A stretch of 64,000 nt of DNA from Campanula takesimana (taxonomy: Eukaryota > Streptophyta > Magnoliopsida > Asterales > Campanulaceae): contig JAOWBW010000281.1 in the NCBI GenBank assembly GCA_026119855.1, positions 620,001-684,000 of the forward strand, in the 5' to 3' direction. The notes below the pieces were generated by a model. That model was not told the origin of the DNA, did no database searches, and worked only from the letters and a program-made list of their open reading frames with translations. Position 1 is the stretch's first letter. Every line of letters begins with the position of its first letter. This document shows, piece by piece, positions 45,689 through 57,040 of the stretch. A program made the position numbers and the translations under genes.

Positions 45689-47112
45689 AATGATCTAAAA
45701 GTATTTTTAGAAGATACCGGAAAAGTGCTTTCTTTATAATTAATGTCTTCCTTTTGAGTCAAATCTTTAACAATTAGATGGGCTTTATATCTTTCCATAT
45801 TACCTTGTGAATCCTTTTGGTCATAAAGATTAATTTAATCCCAATAGGTTTCACATCTTTAGGTAATGGGACAAGATCCCAAACGTTGTTATCCTTATAG
45901 ATTTTAACCCTTCATTTATGACATTAATTTACTATATGAGAATTAGAACTATTAATGGTTTCATAGAAAATGAGAGACTCATCTCCCACTAAACTTAAGT
46001 GTCCTTTATTCTCGGCAATATACACTTCATAATTATCCGGATTTGCACTTTCTTCTTACTCTATTTGATCTTCCAAAGGGCACCGATTCTATCTTATTTT
46101 GAGGTTGTTGAATTTCCTTCTTATGATCAACATTTCCATGTTGTTCAATATTTATAGGGAAATCATATTTATTTTGAATTGTATGTTCTTCTTGAATGTC
46201 AAGTTCAAAACTTGATATCTAATTGGAACTATGGGAAGTGGTATATAAATGGATTCCATACAAATGAATTCCTCTTCCTTTTCAAATTCAAAATATTACT
46301 CCAAATTCTCCCACTAAATTCAACATCCTTAAAAGAACCTAGCATTTCTCGTTTTTCAAAACGTTCTAACTTTCGGGTTGTAAAATTTATATATCCCCTA
46401 GTTCTCTCGGCTTACCCATGAATAACTACTAATAATCTTACGTCTAACTTGTCCTTAGTAGACTTATAAAGTCTATCCTTATGCTAGACAACCCCATAAA
46501 TGAATATGATTTAAGGACGAATAAGGAACGCGTCCTTAAATCATTAAGGGTTTATATTAGTAGCCTTAGAGGGAGCTTTAATGAGAATAAAGGTTGCGGC
46601 TTTAACGTATCGCCCATAATGAGTGAGGTAAGAGAAGTATCAAACATACTTATTACCATATCCTTAAGGATTTCAATATGTCTCTATTACAATATTCATG
46701 CTAGGCGTACCCGGCTCAATGTAGAGAGAGATAATCCCACACTCTTTCAAAATAGCGAGTAAAAAAAAGGACCTAGACGTTGTTCCTTTTAACAATCATT
46801 CCAAAGATGTATACACCATCATGAATGACCCTAATGTTCTTAATAGTCTTCAAAATTGATTTCCAACTTTGTCTTTATAAGACTTTTACAACGTCCAAAC
46901 TCAATAATTTATGAAGCAAATAAATGTATTCAAACTAAGAGTTAGTCATTTTGAACATAATAACTATTGTTGACCTTTTCCATGAAGGAATAATTAATGG
47001 CCTACAAACATCCGAATGCATTAGTTCATTGAGACACTTGATGCTCTCGAGAATACTATAATGTTTGTAAATTTACTTTAAGGCTTTTAATGCAAAAGTA
47101 TTTTCCAAATTA

Positions 47113-47355
47113 TCAAGTTTGTTTAAGATTTTCCTTTAACATAAGCTTATCAATTTTCCTCTTGGAAATATGACCCAAATGCCTATGCTTTAATAAAATA
47201 TAAACTTTACTTGATAACTCTTGCTTTCTAGTTTTGGTTTCATTATTAAAGGACACATTTATTGTTTGAATAATGTCAAGTAAATAAAGAACACTTGACA
47301 AAGTACTAGTACCAACAACCTTGGAATTTAAAATAAAAGTCACAAAAATGAACAA
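47113..47355 (-). pseudogene. GAG-pre-integrase relic of the Copia element
   Basis: The minus frame has LLKHRHLGHISKRKIDKLM, which matches the HLGH motif of the Copia pre-integrase region. No intact integrase core follows. Confidence 0.7.
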
Positions 47356-47574
47356 AATAACCTTTTTTATTCAATATTGTGATATATATATTAAATTCCG
47401 TCTAAATGACGGTACAACAAATGTATTATTCATACAAACAATACTTAGTACTTAACAATAATTGAAAAAGAGTCCTTATGCCTAAAACTTCAACCGGATT
47501 CCCAGCTCCCATATAGATGATTCTCTCATCTTCACTGGTTTTTCGGTAACTCAGGCAATCCTACACAAACATAC

Positions 47575-48144
47575 TTATGTGAGTTGTTGTACAAAAATCA
47601 ACCACCATGTATATGTAGGGATTGAAACCAAATTTAGCCTTAATACAATACAAACAAGACCAAATGACATACCTTTCTTAGCACGCCAAGCGTGATACTT
47701 AGGGCAGTCGAACTTCATGTGTGTAAGGTCCTTGCAAAAGAAGCATTTATTTTCTTTATGATCATTGGATGATCCATTACGCTTCTTTTTACTTGCAACC
47801 GCAATGTCCTTCCCTCTTCTCTTTGTCCCGTGAGAAGAGGTAGATGCCAAACATCCCTCAATCATATCAAGGTATGTTTTAGCATCAACGTCCTTAGAGA
47901 CATCGTCCAAAATGGTCTCCGGGACAACTATATTCATGATCATTAGGCTCACGCGGTTGGAGCGTTCCCACTTCTCATTATTTAAGCAATCTTCTTGAGT
48001 GCTTATATCAGAAAGAGGAAGAGGAAACGGTTCCCTTAATGTGTGATCTATGTCCATATAGCCTAAGATCATCATTAATTTATTTTTCCAAGTTTTAAAA
48101 TTAGTCCCGTTAAGCATCGGTAAAGTACTCATAGCAGTAATCAC
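47575..48144 (-). CDS. Copia Gag
   Basis: 189 codons from the ATG at 48144. It has a UBN2-like Gag core (MLNGTNFKTWKNKLMMILGY) and a zinc knuckle CFFCKDLTHMKFDC (CX2CX4HX4C) near residue 135-148. The frame then passes into unrelated codons and stops at 47575. Gag would form the capsid-like particle and bind the element RNA. It is the only long open frame left in the element. It is shorter than typical full Gag-Pol, so it may be partly decayed. Confidence 0.75.
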   Translation of the reverse strand: MITAMSTLPMLNGTNFKTWKNKLMMILGYMDIDHTLREPFPLPLSDISTQEDCLNNEKWERSNRVSLMIMNIVVPETILDDVSKDVDAKTYLDMIEGCLASTSSHGTKRRGKDIAVASKKKRNGSSNDHKENKCFFCKDLTHMKFDCPKYHAWRAKKGMSFGLVCIVLRLNLVSIPTYTWWLIFVQQLT

Positions 48145-48718
48145 GGATGAAGCAATAAGTAAATCTGTTGGGTTGTGAGAACAAAAAAGAATGAAAACAA
48201 AACATGAATAAGAAACTACAAAATAAAAAATGATTAATTATATCAACGAAATCCATCAATAAGACAATCAACATGACATCAAAACTAATCTTTGGATTGC
48301 GAGTTGACTCATAAATGATTGCCTTAGGTAACAAGTAATTTGAACTTATATTTTAATAAATACTTAATCTTCCTTTGGGCCGACATAAGTACCTAAGAAA
48401 ATATCCTAATGTTCATTTTATTTGTTACCACATGAATGCCTAAGTTTAGTCAAATGTCAAGATATTCTTTGGAAAATTCAAGTCATTCACATATTAACTT
48501 AAACATCCAACACTTTACAATTTAAGGGTTTAAATAACGTAAATCACTTAGGCGACAATATTATTTAAACAATGAATAAAATTGTCAAAGCATATAATTA
48601 ATCATAACTTTTTAAGGTTTGAAATAATTTATGGTTTTATTCCAAAAGGGAAAACAAAAATTGTACAGAAAATTAAAAAAAAAAAAAAAAAAAATTCCAA
48701 AAAATCTGTGAACAGTGA

Positions 48719-49095
48719 CTGCTCGGCTGAGTCAAGGGAAGTGCTCGGCCGAGCACTTTTAATCAGATTGTTTGAAAATTGATCTGCTCGGCCGAGCAGA
48801 ACAAAGGACACGGCCGAGCACTTTTAATCAGAACATTTTGCCTTTGTTGACATACAATACGCGGCCGAGCAAATCCAAACGCTCGGCCGTGCAAGTCTTG
48901 GTTCGACCGGGCAAAGCCCAAAACCCGACCGGGTTTTCAAGAGAACAGAACCGGACTCGACCAAAGATCCAACCTGTTTATGTCAATTTTGGCGCCTGTT
49001 CATCTGCTCGACCGAGCAAGACAAAGGACTCGGCCGAGCAGTTCGCGCCTTTTCATATGCTCGGCCGAGCAAAGCAAAGGACTCGGCCGAGCAAG
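48719..49095 (-). repeat. Array of TGCTCGGCCGAGCA palindromes in the Copia leader
   Basis: About ten copies, perfect or near-perfect, of a GC-rich palindrome. Perfect 16-bp examples are GTGCTCGGCCGAGCAC (48741-48756) and CTGCTCGGCCGAGCAG (48784-48799); others lie near 48808, 48861, 48881, 49004, 49029, 49058 and 49082. Several are paired across a short CAAAGGAC spacer. The array lies between the primer-binding site and gag, in an otherwise AT-rich element. The plus-strand open frames at 48772-49146 are by-products of its GC content. Confidence 0.9.
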
Positions 49096-49487
49096 GCGAT
49101 TTTCTGCACTTCTGAATTTTGTTTAAAACTTTCCCAAAACCAATGAATTGCAAGTAGATCCACATGCTATGTACTTAAAACATAAAACCACGTTATATAG
49201 GGATAATCTTGCTTTAAAATTTAGTGGAATCAAGTGAGTAGATCCACATGGTATGCATTTAGACATAAAACCATGTTATGAAGGGATAGTCTCACTTGAA
49301 TCCTTTTATTTATGCAACAAAACCTTTCAAACCATTTTCTTACATTTAGATGATGATTATCAGTGCTCTATGAACGAATTAGAGTCCCTTAATCAACATC
49401 AAAACTTTATGATTCAACAGGAAAAATGAATCAAAATGAAAGCACAAACTTTCCTAAAAAGAACTCAAACTTAAACCAAAGATGAGC

Positions 49488-49502
49488 GGGGCTCTGATAC
49501 CA
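49488..49502 (-). promoter_or_regulatory. Primer-binding site of the Copia element
   Basis: TGGTATCAGAGCCCC on the minus strand, two bases after the 5' LTR; complementary to initiator tRNA-Met. Confidence 0.9.
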
Positions 49503-49504
49503 AT

Positions 49505-49973
49505 TGTTGGAACAATTTAATCCCTGAATGCCACACTCACTTTAGAATAGGATTGAGGAAGAGATGAAGCGGAAGCGTTTAAGAACAATACCTGTTGAAT
49601 CCATGGATGATGTAGGGAGAAATGAATAAGAAGAAGATGTAGGGAGAATGCTCTTCTAAATGATCAATGTCTTTCCTCTTTACTTCTTTAACACTTAATG
49701 AAGATTTATGGAGAGAGTACTAATGAATAATGGAGTAGTCTTAAGGGTTGATGGAATGCCCTTTATATAGTAGACTTGGTGACATTTCATTTAGGGACCA
49801 CACCCTTTCAAGCTTTATGATAATAAATTACCCTTTTGCCCATCACAATTAGGTAATATATATCCAGGAATTCTACACATTTTATTATCAACTATACTTT
49901 ATAACTTAATATTATAATCATAACTTTATGAATGGAAGTCTAAATGACTTGTGTTGCAAGCCATGTCCTTACA
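49505..49973 (-). repeat. 5' LTR of the minus-strand Copia element
   Basis: 469 bp, nearly identical to 43817-44286. Visible differences are one T indel near the CAATTT run, one G/A change and one T/C change near the end. Confidence 0.93.
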
Positions 49974-49978
49974 TTGCT

Positions 49979-50633
49979 CCCTTCGGACACAAATATAAGC
50001 AAAAAAAAGTTGGGTTTCAATACAAAACACATTAAATGTAACTATATTTAATATTCTTTTACCAAAAATACCCCTAATTTATTACTCATTTTCAAATACA
50101 AGTGTACATTTATTACACATTTAATATGAGGATATATTAGTAATTTTAATATATTTTTATTATAAAATCAAGACAATTAACTAAATTTAACTATTTTCTT
50201 AATTTTAGTTACTTTTGCTTAAATTTGTGACCGGATGGAGTATTTTTTATACACGGAAAACTACAACAGTCTTGGATAAATATCATTTTGGTCACACAAA
50301 AAAATCACAAATTTTTTCTTCTAATTTATGAACTGTACCTGGTACCTAGTGCCAGAGATCATGTACTTTGTTAGGATAAAGTTAAACTTTTGCTTGCAAG
50401 ATGATTTGCCACATTAAAGTGGGATCATTTTTCTTAATCTTGATTAGTTTACTGAGTGGTGGAGTATAATGCAACAACAGCTTTTACTTTAATCTTGTTA
50501 AATGAGTTTGGCTCTTAGTGGTATGCCTTTTGGACACACTAATCCAACAAGTAAGTGTAACTTAATCTAATCTTGTCAAAAAAAAAAAAAACATTTTTTT
50601 TTTTACCTTAATCATTTAGCCCATACAAACGGG
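49979..50633. other. Intergenic spacer
   Basis: AT-rich, with a degenerate MITE end (GACCGGATGGAGTAT at about 50230). No gene signal. Confidence 0.4.
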
Positions 50634-50770
50634 ACAAAAACTTGCGTGAGACGGGTGTCATTGAGAGAGTGAATGGGTTGGCCCCTATGGGTGGGGTGGG
50701 GCAAGCTCATTTTCTCTCTCATCGAAATCCGTCTCATGTGTGAGACCGTCTCACACAAAACTTCCTCTAC
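50634..50770. mobile_element. Small MITE with GAGACGG termini
   Basis: About 135 bp with inverted ends ACTTGCGTGAGACGG / CCGTCTCACACAAAACTT. It is closely related to the segment at 55657-55805, sharing the inner GAGAGAGTAAATGG and GGGTGGGG-like words. Confidence 0.55.
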
Positions 50771-51010
50771 AAACGGGTGATTATATTGTTCAATTTTTAA
50801 CTTGGTCAAATTTTAATGCCTATTATTTTTTTCACGTATTTTACTGCTCCTTAGTTATAATTACAGAAATATGAGCACTTAAATTAGGAGAAACCTCGGA
50901 TGTTGGCAGTGTAATTAACCCCATACAGATCCAGCAAGATCATCGTCTAAAATTTTCATTTTGTTCCTAAGATGTTAGTTTGGAGTAATTTGCAAGATAG
51001 CCTGAGATAC

Positions 51011-51165
51011 TCCATCCGTCTCAAAATGATCTTCGCGTTTGACTATTCATACTTTTTAAGAATATGAACACTTGCTTCACTAGCCATGCTTTGTTTAGAC
51101 ACTTTTAAGCTTAAATTTTGGAAATGTGAAGAACTTTTTTGGGACAACGAGAAATGGCAAATGAG
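51011..51165. mobile_element. Stowaway-like MITE, right end lost
   Basis: The left end CTCCATCCGTCTCAAAATGATC and the inner arms match the 54369 and 54611 elements. The right part ends with GAAGATTACATTTCAC instead of the family terminus. Confidence 0.5.
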
Positions 51166-51214
51166 AAGATTACATTTCACAAAAATAACGACTAATTAAT
51201 TATAAAACAAAGAG

Positions 51215-51895
51215 GAGGACTGCCATGCGACGGTCGCACGCCATGCGACCGTTCGCGCCAATATATATATATATATTATTTTTTTATTTTTTTTTGCCCG
51301 CCATTTTTTTACTCGCCAACAGAAGTAACACTTTTTATACCAAGATGTAACACTTTTTATAAGGAAACGTAACACTTTTTTCTCATACGTAACACTTTTT
51401 TTTTTCAAAAAAAAATTATTTATATTATTTTGCGAAATTGTTGTTATATCTTACAATAAAGTGTTACTTTTTTAAGACCAAACTATTACTTTCTTCATAA
51501 GAAAGTGATACATTTTCTAACCACAAAAATTATTTATATTATTTGCGAAATTGCTGTTACATCTTACAATAAAAAGTGTTACTTTTTTAAGACCAAACTG
51601 TTACTTTCTTCATAAGAAAGTGTTACATCTCAGGAGACAAACAACCCAATTTTTTTTGTGTGTTAAAAAATATTTTTTTAAAAAATAAAATCAAACCATA
51701 TCATGACCTATGTAGTTTTGTTCGTCTCGTTGAGACGAACACACCGGTATTTTTAAATATTTTTTGACTTCAAAATCTCAAGATATAGCATTTTAAAATT
51801 ATTGGAGTTTTTTTTTTTATACGAACACGTGGCGCGCTGGCATTAAACCGGGTTTTTGGGAATGAGTGGGGCGACCCGTCTCACGCTAAAATAAA
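51215..51895. repeat. GTAAC-rich repeat element
   Basis: Shares style and words with the Mutator-like element at 4589-5575: many GTAACACTTTT / GTTAC words, an ACACGTGGC block and CGACCCGTCTCA near the right side. It holds an internal tandem duplication of about 115 bp (51420-51520 against 51535-51640). GCGACGGTCGCACGCCATGCG near the left is a GC-rich inverted word. I do not find a clean target duplication. Confidence 0.45.
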
Positions 51896-52580
51896 AAGGG
51901 AAATGTAATTTGTCTTTAAATGTCTAAATTGTTGTCCTTATCACTCAAACTTTATTATTATCATTATCATTTTCATTATTATCTCAATTGGCTATATTAA
52001 TTCTCTCTCATGCCAAGTATCTTTGAATTAATCTATGCTACTTGGTGGAGACCGGGATCCACCAAATTCATTAAAATAACAATTTTGCCTTATTTAAGAC
52101 CCAATAAATGGGATTTATTATTGGATTTGGATTAAGAATATTGCTTTAAAAACACACCTTCTAGATAATCTAATAACATAATCTTCCAAAAACAATGTGA
52201 TTAGACAATCACAAAATAGTCGTTGGTGAGTTAGGTGCAAAGCAACATCATGTTTTTGACCTTTTATGTACAAGCTACTATGTTCTAAGAATCTATTTGA
52301 CCTCATTTTATATTTTTATCTCTCATGCTTCTCAAACTAATAATATAACTTAAATAATACTCCTTTAAGTCTCATTATAATAGTAAAAAAAAAAAAATTT
52401 AAATTATCAAATTTCTAAAATTTACAATGTAACCTTAAAATGTGAAAAGTCAGACAGAACTATCTCCATCTCTCATAATTAAATGAAGTAGTGACTTTTT
52501 AATATTTTCATTTTCACAAAATGTGATTTAAGTGTTTATATATACCATGACACAATTAATGTACAAACAAATAAATTATA

Positions 52581-52831
52581 CTCCCTCTGTCCCAGAAAGA
52601 TAGTCCATCTTTTTTCATTGTTACTACGAGGGAACTTTGAGCAGTTATAAATGCTACTTATAATTATGTTAATGTGAATTTAAAAATTGATATTAATATT
52701 ATTTATAATGGTGTATCAAGAACAATTTCAAAAATTTCATTAAAATAATTAAAAGTAGCCTTAATTATTACTCAAAGTTCTTTCGTAAAACTCATGAAAA
52801 TAGGGTGACTATCATTCTGAGACAGAGGGAG
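52581..52831. mobile_element. Stowaway-like MITE
   Basis: CTCCCTCTGTCCCAGAAAGATAG and the right end CATTCTGAGACAGAGGGAG, TA outside. Related to the element at 2567-2819 (same ACTTTGAGCA arm). Confidence 0.75.
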
Positions 52832-54047
52832 TATTTTTTAAGGAACTGATAAATCTTGATAAGAAAAATCAACTATAATACTTATTATTATGGAATGAAG
52901 CTATAATTTTTCTTAATTAACTTAACTGCATTTAACATTTTTTTGGTTAGATTGTGAGTGAAGCTAATAATGAGATAAAGGAAAGTTTGAAACTAAAAAT
53001 GAAGTTGTACCAAATTGGACTATAATTAAAATCGATTATTATCCTTGGCGGCTAAATTTTTTGACACAACTCCAAAGTTGTTGGTTATGGTCTTGTCTAC
53101 TCTCTCATATAACAAATTAACAACCCCCACCAAAAATAAATTAACATCCTAGAAAAAGACAAACTAAAATACCATTTTTCATCATGAAAGTAGACTACTA
53201 AATTTTGAGCACAAAAGAACAACACCTAAAACTCTCTCATTGACATGATTTTTGCTTAGGAGCAAAAAAGTTTGAAGTGGAGTTGGTGTGAGATGATTGA
53301 ATTAGTTGTGGATTAAAGACTTGTTGCATGGTGGTCCAAATTGGTATATTTACACCAACATTTATCATCTCATCCACTATGAATAAGTTTAATCTCTTCT
53401 AAGACAAGCAAGACAATTTCTCTTCTCTCTCTCTCTCTCTTTTTTTTTTAAAAAAAAAAAAAAAAAACAACTCTTTTTTAAAAAATAAAAAAATAAAAAA
53501 AAAGATTTATTTTGACAATCTATTAGGCAATCTATTAAAATCAAAAAGATTATATGACTAAATTTCAAGAAAATTAATGGTCTTTTGATACGGGATAGGA
53601 AAGAGAGCAAATACTTCAAAATGAACGTCAACATTAGTAAACACCATTCAAATTAAAATTAATGGTTAATATTACAGAACAAGAATAGAGACACGAATTT
53701 TATATTAATCATTTAAGCAGTTAATAATTGTACATAAATTTATTTATCTCATTATAATTTTTGATCTAAATTAATCAAAACTGCATCACCTCTAATTGAA
53801 GATGGCTTATTGATAGTATGATATGTGGTGCAAAAATTTATTTTGACAAGTATGGTTATAAAAATGTCGGTAGATCAATGTATGTGTGATTGTTATTTTG
53901 ATTTCTAAGGAGTTTTTATAGTACTTTAAAACAAGAATAGAGACACGAATTTTATTTGTATATACATCATTTTCCATTTAAAAAAAAAAAAAAAAAAAAG
54001 AGGAAAAAGACATCTTAAACCATCCCCATCTGCATCACTATCACATA
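52832..54047. other. Intergenic, homopolymer-rich
   Basis: Includes a CT/T/A-rich tract at 53413-53505 and a poly-A run at about 53980-53999. No coding evidence. Confidence 0.5.
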
Positions 54048-54302
54048 CTCCCTCCGTCCCACTCGAATTAGGACAAATTTCTATTTTGGGTGTCCCATTC
54101 GAATTAGGACAACCCAAAAATGGAAGTGTTTTATTTAATGGGACTCATATTCACACTCACAACAATTTTCCACTCATTATTCTCTACCCCACTTTCTCTT
54201 TTCTACTTTACTTTTCATACTCACAACACTTACTTCACTAACACTTTTTCCTTAATCCCCGTGCCCAACACAAAATTCCTAATTCGGGTGGGACGGAGGG
54301 AG
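54048..54302. mobile_element. Stowaway-like MITE
   Basis: CTCCCTCCGTCCCACTCGAATTAGG is mirrored by CCTAATTCGGGTGGGACGGAGGGAG; TA on both sides. Confidence 0.85.
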
Positions 54303-54368
54303 TAGGTTGAAGTGTTGCACCCCAGATGGTGTCATTAACAGTGAAAACCTTTTGAGTATAATATTATA

Positions 54369-54547
54369 CTCCTTCCGTCCCAAAATGATGTTCAGATTTG
54401 ACTATTCAAACTTTTTAAGGATAAGAAGACTTGTTTCACTAGCCATGTTGTGTTTATTAACATTTAAGCTTAAATTCTTGAAATGAGAAGATCTTTTTGG
54501 GACAATGTAAAATGGCAAATGAGAAGATCATTTTAGGACGGAAGGGG
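54369..54547. mobile_element. Stowaway-like MITE
   Basis: CTCCTTCCGTCCCAAAATGATG / mirrored GATCATTTTAGGACGGAAGGGG, flanked by TA. Confidence 0.8.
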
Positions 54548-54610
54548 TACAATCTAGGAAGGGATTAATTTATTACAAGAATGTATTGTTAATGATTACT
54601 TTCTTGATTA

Positions 54611-54789
54611 CTCCCTCCGTCCCAAAATGATCTTCCTATTTGTCATTTCTCATTGTCCCATAAAGTTCTTCTTATTTCTATAATTTGGGTTTAAAAGTGC
54701 ATAAACAAACCGTGGCTAGTGAAACAAGTGTTCATATCCTTAAAAAGTTTGAATAGTCAAATGCGAAAATCATTTTGGGACGGAGAGAG
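54611..54789. mobile_element. Stowaway-like MITE
   Basis: CTCCCTCCGTCCCAAAATGATC / mirrored ATCATTTTGGGACGGAGAGAG, flanked by TA. Same subfamily as 54369-54547 but in the opposite orientation relative to its inner GTGGCTAGTGAA word. Confidence 0.85.
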
Positions 54790-55078
54790 TATTATTTTTC
54801 CAGAATACTAAAATATTTCCGATATCGAAGTACAAGACCATTGCAACAAGGTACAATCCAAAGCACTTTCTCTAACAATTCTCTACGATTCTAGGGTTTT
54901 GCGGCGCTCTAGAGATGGCCAAATTTCAATTATATGAATGAAATTAAATCGTCGATGAAAACATCGAGAGTTTTCTAAGTTTCTTTCTTTATTTATTTTT
55001 TTAAAAATAAAGAGAGTAAGAAAATAATCAAAATGAACCAAGACGAAGTTCATTAATTCACTCTATCCTTACTATATA

Positions 55079-55371
55079 CTCCCTCCGTCCCAGCACAAGT
55101 AGAATTAGAGGAGTTTGCACATTAATTAATACAAATTAGTAAATGTATGGTAGAAAATGAGTAGAGTAAATGTTAGTTGGATAAATTGACTGGTGGAAAT
55201 TGAAGAGAGAAAATGAGTGGGATAAATAGTAGTGTTGGTTGAATAAATTGAGTGGTGAAAAATGAATAGAAAGAATGAGTGGGGTTGAAACATTTCCATT
55301 TTGGGTAATCTCGCTTTTAGTGAGACGGTTTAAAAAGGAAATAAATCTCACTTGTCCTGAGACGGAGAGAG
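55079..55371. mobile_element. Stowaway-like MITE
   Basis: CTCCCTCCGTCCCAGCACAAG and the right end CTTGTCCTGAGACGGAGAGAG, flanked by TA. Confidence 0.75.
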
Positions 55372-55656
55372 TAAACTAGTAACAACACTAATCCAGTGTA
55401 GAAATATTTTACATCCCAAATTTGTATTTATGCATTAATTTCAAAATCTTTGCTACCACACTTTGAAAAATCCCCCAAAACAAGAAATGGATATGCTTTC
55501 AGATAACTTTAATTTGTTACTAACATTAGATAATGATCGAGAAAATGAAATTTCACATTTTGTTGTACATATCTTTTTATCTGCAATTCCAAAGAGAATA
55601 CTGATAACCAAGTAATAGAAGAAAATAGGTCGCTGAAAAACAATCTTTAAATAAGT

Positions 55657-55805
55657 CAAAAACTTGTGTGAGACCGTCTCTCACGTGGACGGATCTTAAT
55701 GAGAGAGTAAATGGTTTGCCCCTTTATGAGTGGGGATGGGTAAATCCATTTCCTCTTTCAACAAGATCCGTCTCACCGTGTGAGACCGTCTCACACAAGT
55801 CTTCC
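55657..55805. mobile_element. Small MITE with GAGACCGTCTCAC termini
   Basis: About 145 bp with inverted ends ACTTGTGTGAGACCGTCTC / GAGACCGTCTCACACAAGT. Second member of the family at 50634-50770. Confidence 0.65.
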
Positions 55806-55819
55806 TCTTTAAATAATAC

Positions 55820-56284
55820 TCCAACCGACTCAAGAGTATATGGGTTCACCCTCTTATTTACACGGAGCTTAAGAAATCGTGAAAATGATGTAAATGTTGT
55901 GAGTATGAAAAGTGAGGTAAGAAAAAGAATGTGGGGTATGGAATAGTAAATTGATTGGTGTTGTGAATATAAAAGTAAAGTAAAGAGAGAATAAGTGAGA
56001 AAAATAGTACTCCCTCCGTCCCGAAGTAAGAGTCATACCCCTCATTTGCACGCTTATTAATAAATATTGGAAGTGATGTAAATGTTGTGAGTGTAAAAGT
56101 AAAGTAGGAGAGAAAATGAGTGAGAGAAAATAATGAATTGATTGGTGTTGTGAGTATAAAAGTAAAATATGAGAGAGAATGAGTGGGGTGAATAGTAAAA
56201 ATTCTTTGCCATTTTAGGAATAAGACTCTTACTCTGGGACGTACCAAAATGGAAAGTAAGACTCTTACTCTGTGACGGAGGGAG
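55820..56284. mobile_element. Nested or adjacent Stowaway-like MITEs
   Basis: A complete element at 56010-56284 (CTCCCTCCGTCCCGAAGTAAG / CTTACTCTGTGACGGAGGGAG) follows a diverged relative starting CTCCAACCGACTC near 55821. Purine-rich AGTAAAGTAGAGAGA interiors produce long pyrimidine-strand open frames on the minus strand that are not genes. Confidence 0.7.
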
Positions 56285-56716
56285 TAAGATTCTTTACCAT
56301 TTTTGGAAGTAGACATATACTCTAGGACAAACTAAAAGAAAAAGAAAAGATATTAAATAAATTATTTCTACCTTCTTCTTTTTTAAGTCAAATAATATGT
56401 TTATTTAATTTTGATTAAGATGAATTTTTTGAAGGAAAAAATCTTTAATTAGTATTAAATAAATTATTTCTACGTTCTTCTTTTTTTAAGTCAGATTATG
56501 TGCTCCTTGATTTTTATTTTCTTCCATCAATTAAACAAAATAAAAAGGTCTAAAAAGTCAAAACTAAAAATAAAAATAAGAAAAAGAAATGAAACTATGA
56601 AAGTACCCCACTGCTCTTCATCCCTCCCAAAAGCTATACCTTGACAACGTACTAGTCATCCCCCCCCCCCCCCCCCCAACCCTCCCCTCTCTCTCTCTCA
56701 CTCTCACACACACACA

Positions 56717-56751
<35 letters not shown>

Positions 56752-57040
56752 CGCAGAAATCATTCGATACACCCTTAACACACATACATTTTGTCTTACT
56801 AATCCTATTGAAATCAAATGAGATGGAAAAACAAGAATAAATAGGATTCTAGTGAGTGGAAGGAGTGATGGTGGAAATACAAATGGTGATGATGATCTTA
56901 GTAGAACGTGGAAAAGAAATCCAGAAGGGAAATGAATAAAGTACGCCATTCCACTTTCTTTTTTCCTTCTCTTCAATGGAAAGCTTTCTCTTTTGAATGA
57001 AATTGGATTGGGTCCCTCACCCAATTTTTATCCTCCCCCA
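56285..57040. repeat. Intergenic with C-run and (CA)n microsatellite
   Basis: A poly-C run at 56660-56677, CT repeats to 56703 and a (CA)n tract at about 56704-56751. This lies upstream of the TRM-like gene and may include its promoter. Confidence 0.8.

Larger units (their letters stand above)
43817..49973 (-). mobile_element. Complete Copia LTR retrotransposon, non-autonomous
   Basis: Two LTRs (43817-44286 and 49505-49973) with TGTTGG..TTACA ends flank an internal region of 5.2 kb. The target duplication TTGCT occurs at 43812-43816 and 49974-49978. On the minus strand a tRNA-Met primer-binding site TGGTATCAGAGCCCC (49488-49502) follows the 5' LTR, and a purine tract AAGTGGGAGAT (44287-44297) precedes the 3' LTR. 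The LTRs differ by about three changes in 470 bp, so insertion is recent. Gag is readable but pol is broken into relics, so it probably moved with enzymes from another element. Confidence 0.93.

Noticed and set aside
48772..49146. 124-codon plus-strand frame inside the Copia element
   Set aside because: It lies opposite to gag and consists of translated GCTCGGCCGAGC palindromes.
55858..56316. 152-codon minus-strand frame
   Set aside because: It runs through two MITEs and their pyrimidine-rich strand, giving Phe/Thr/Leu-rich low complexity.
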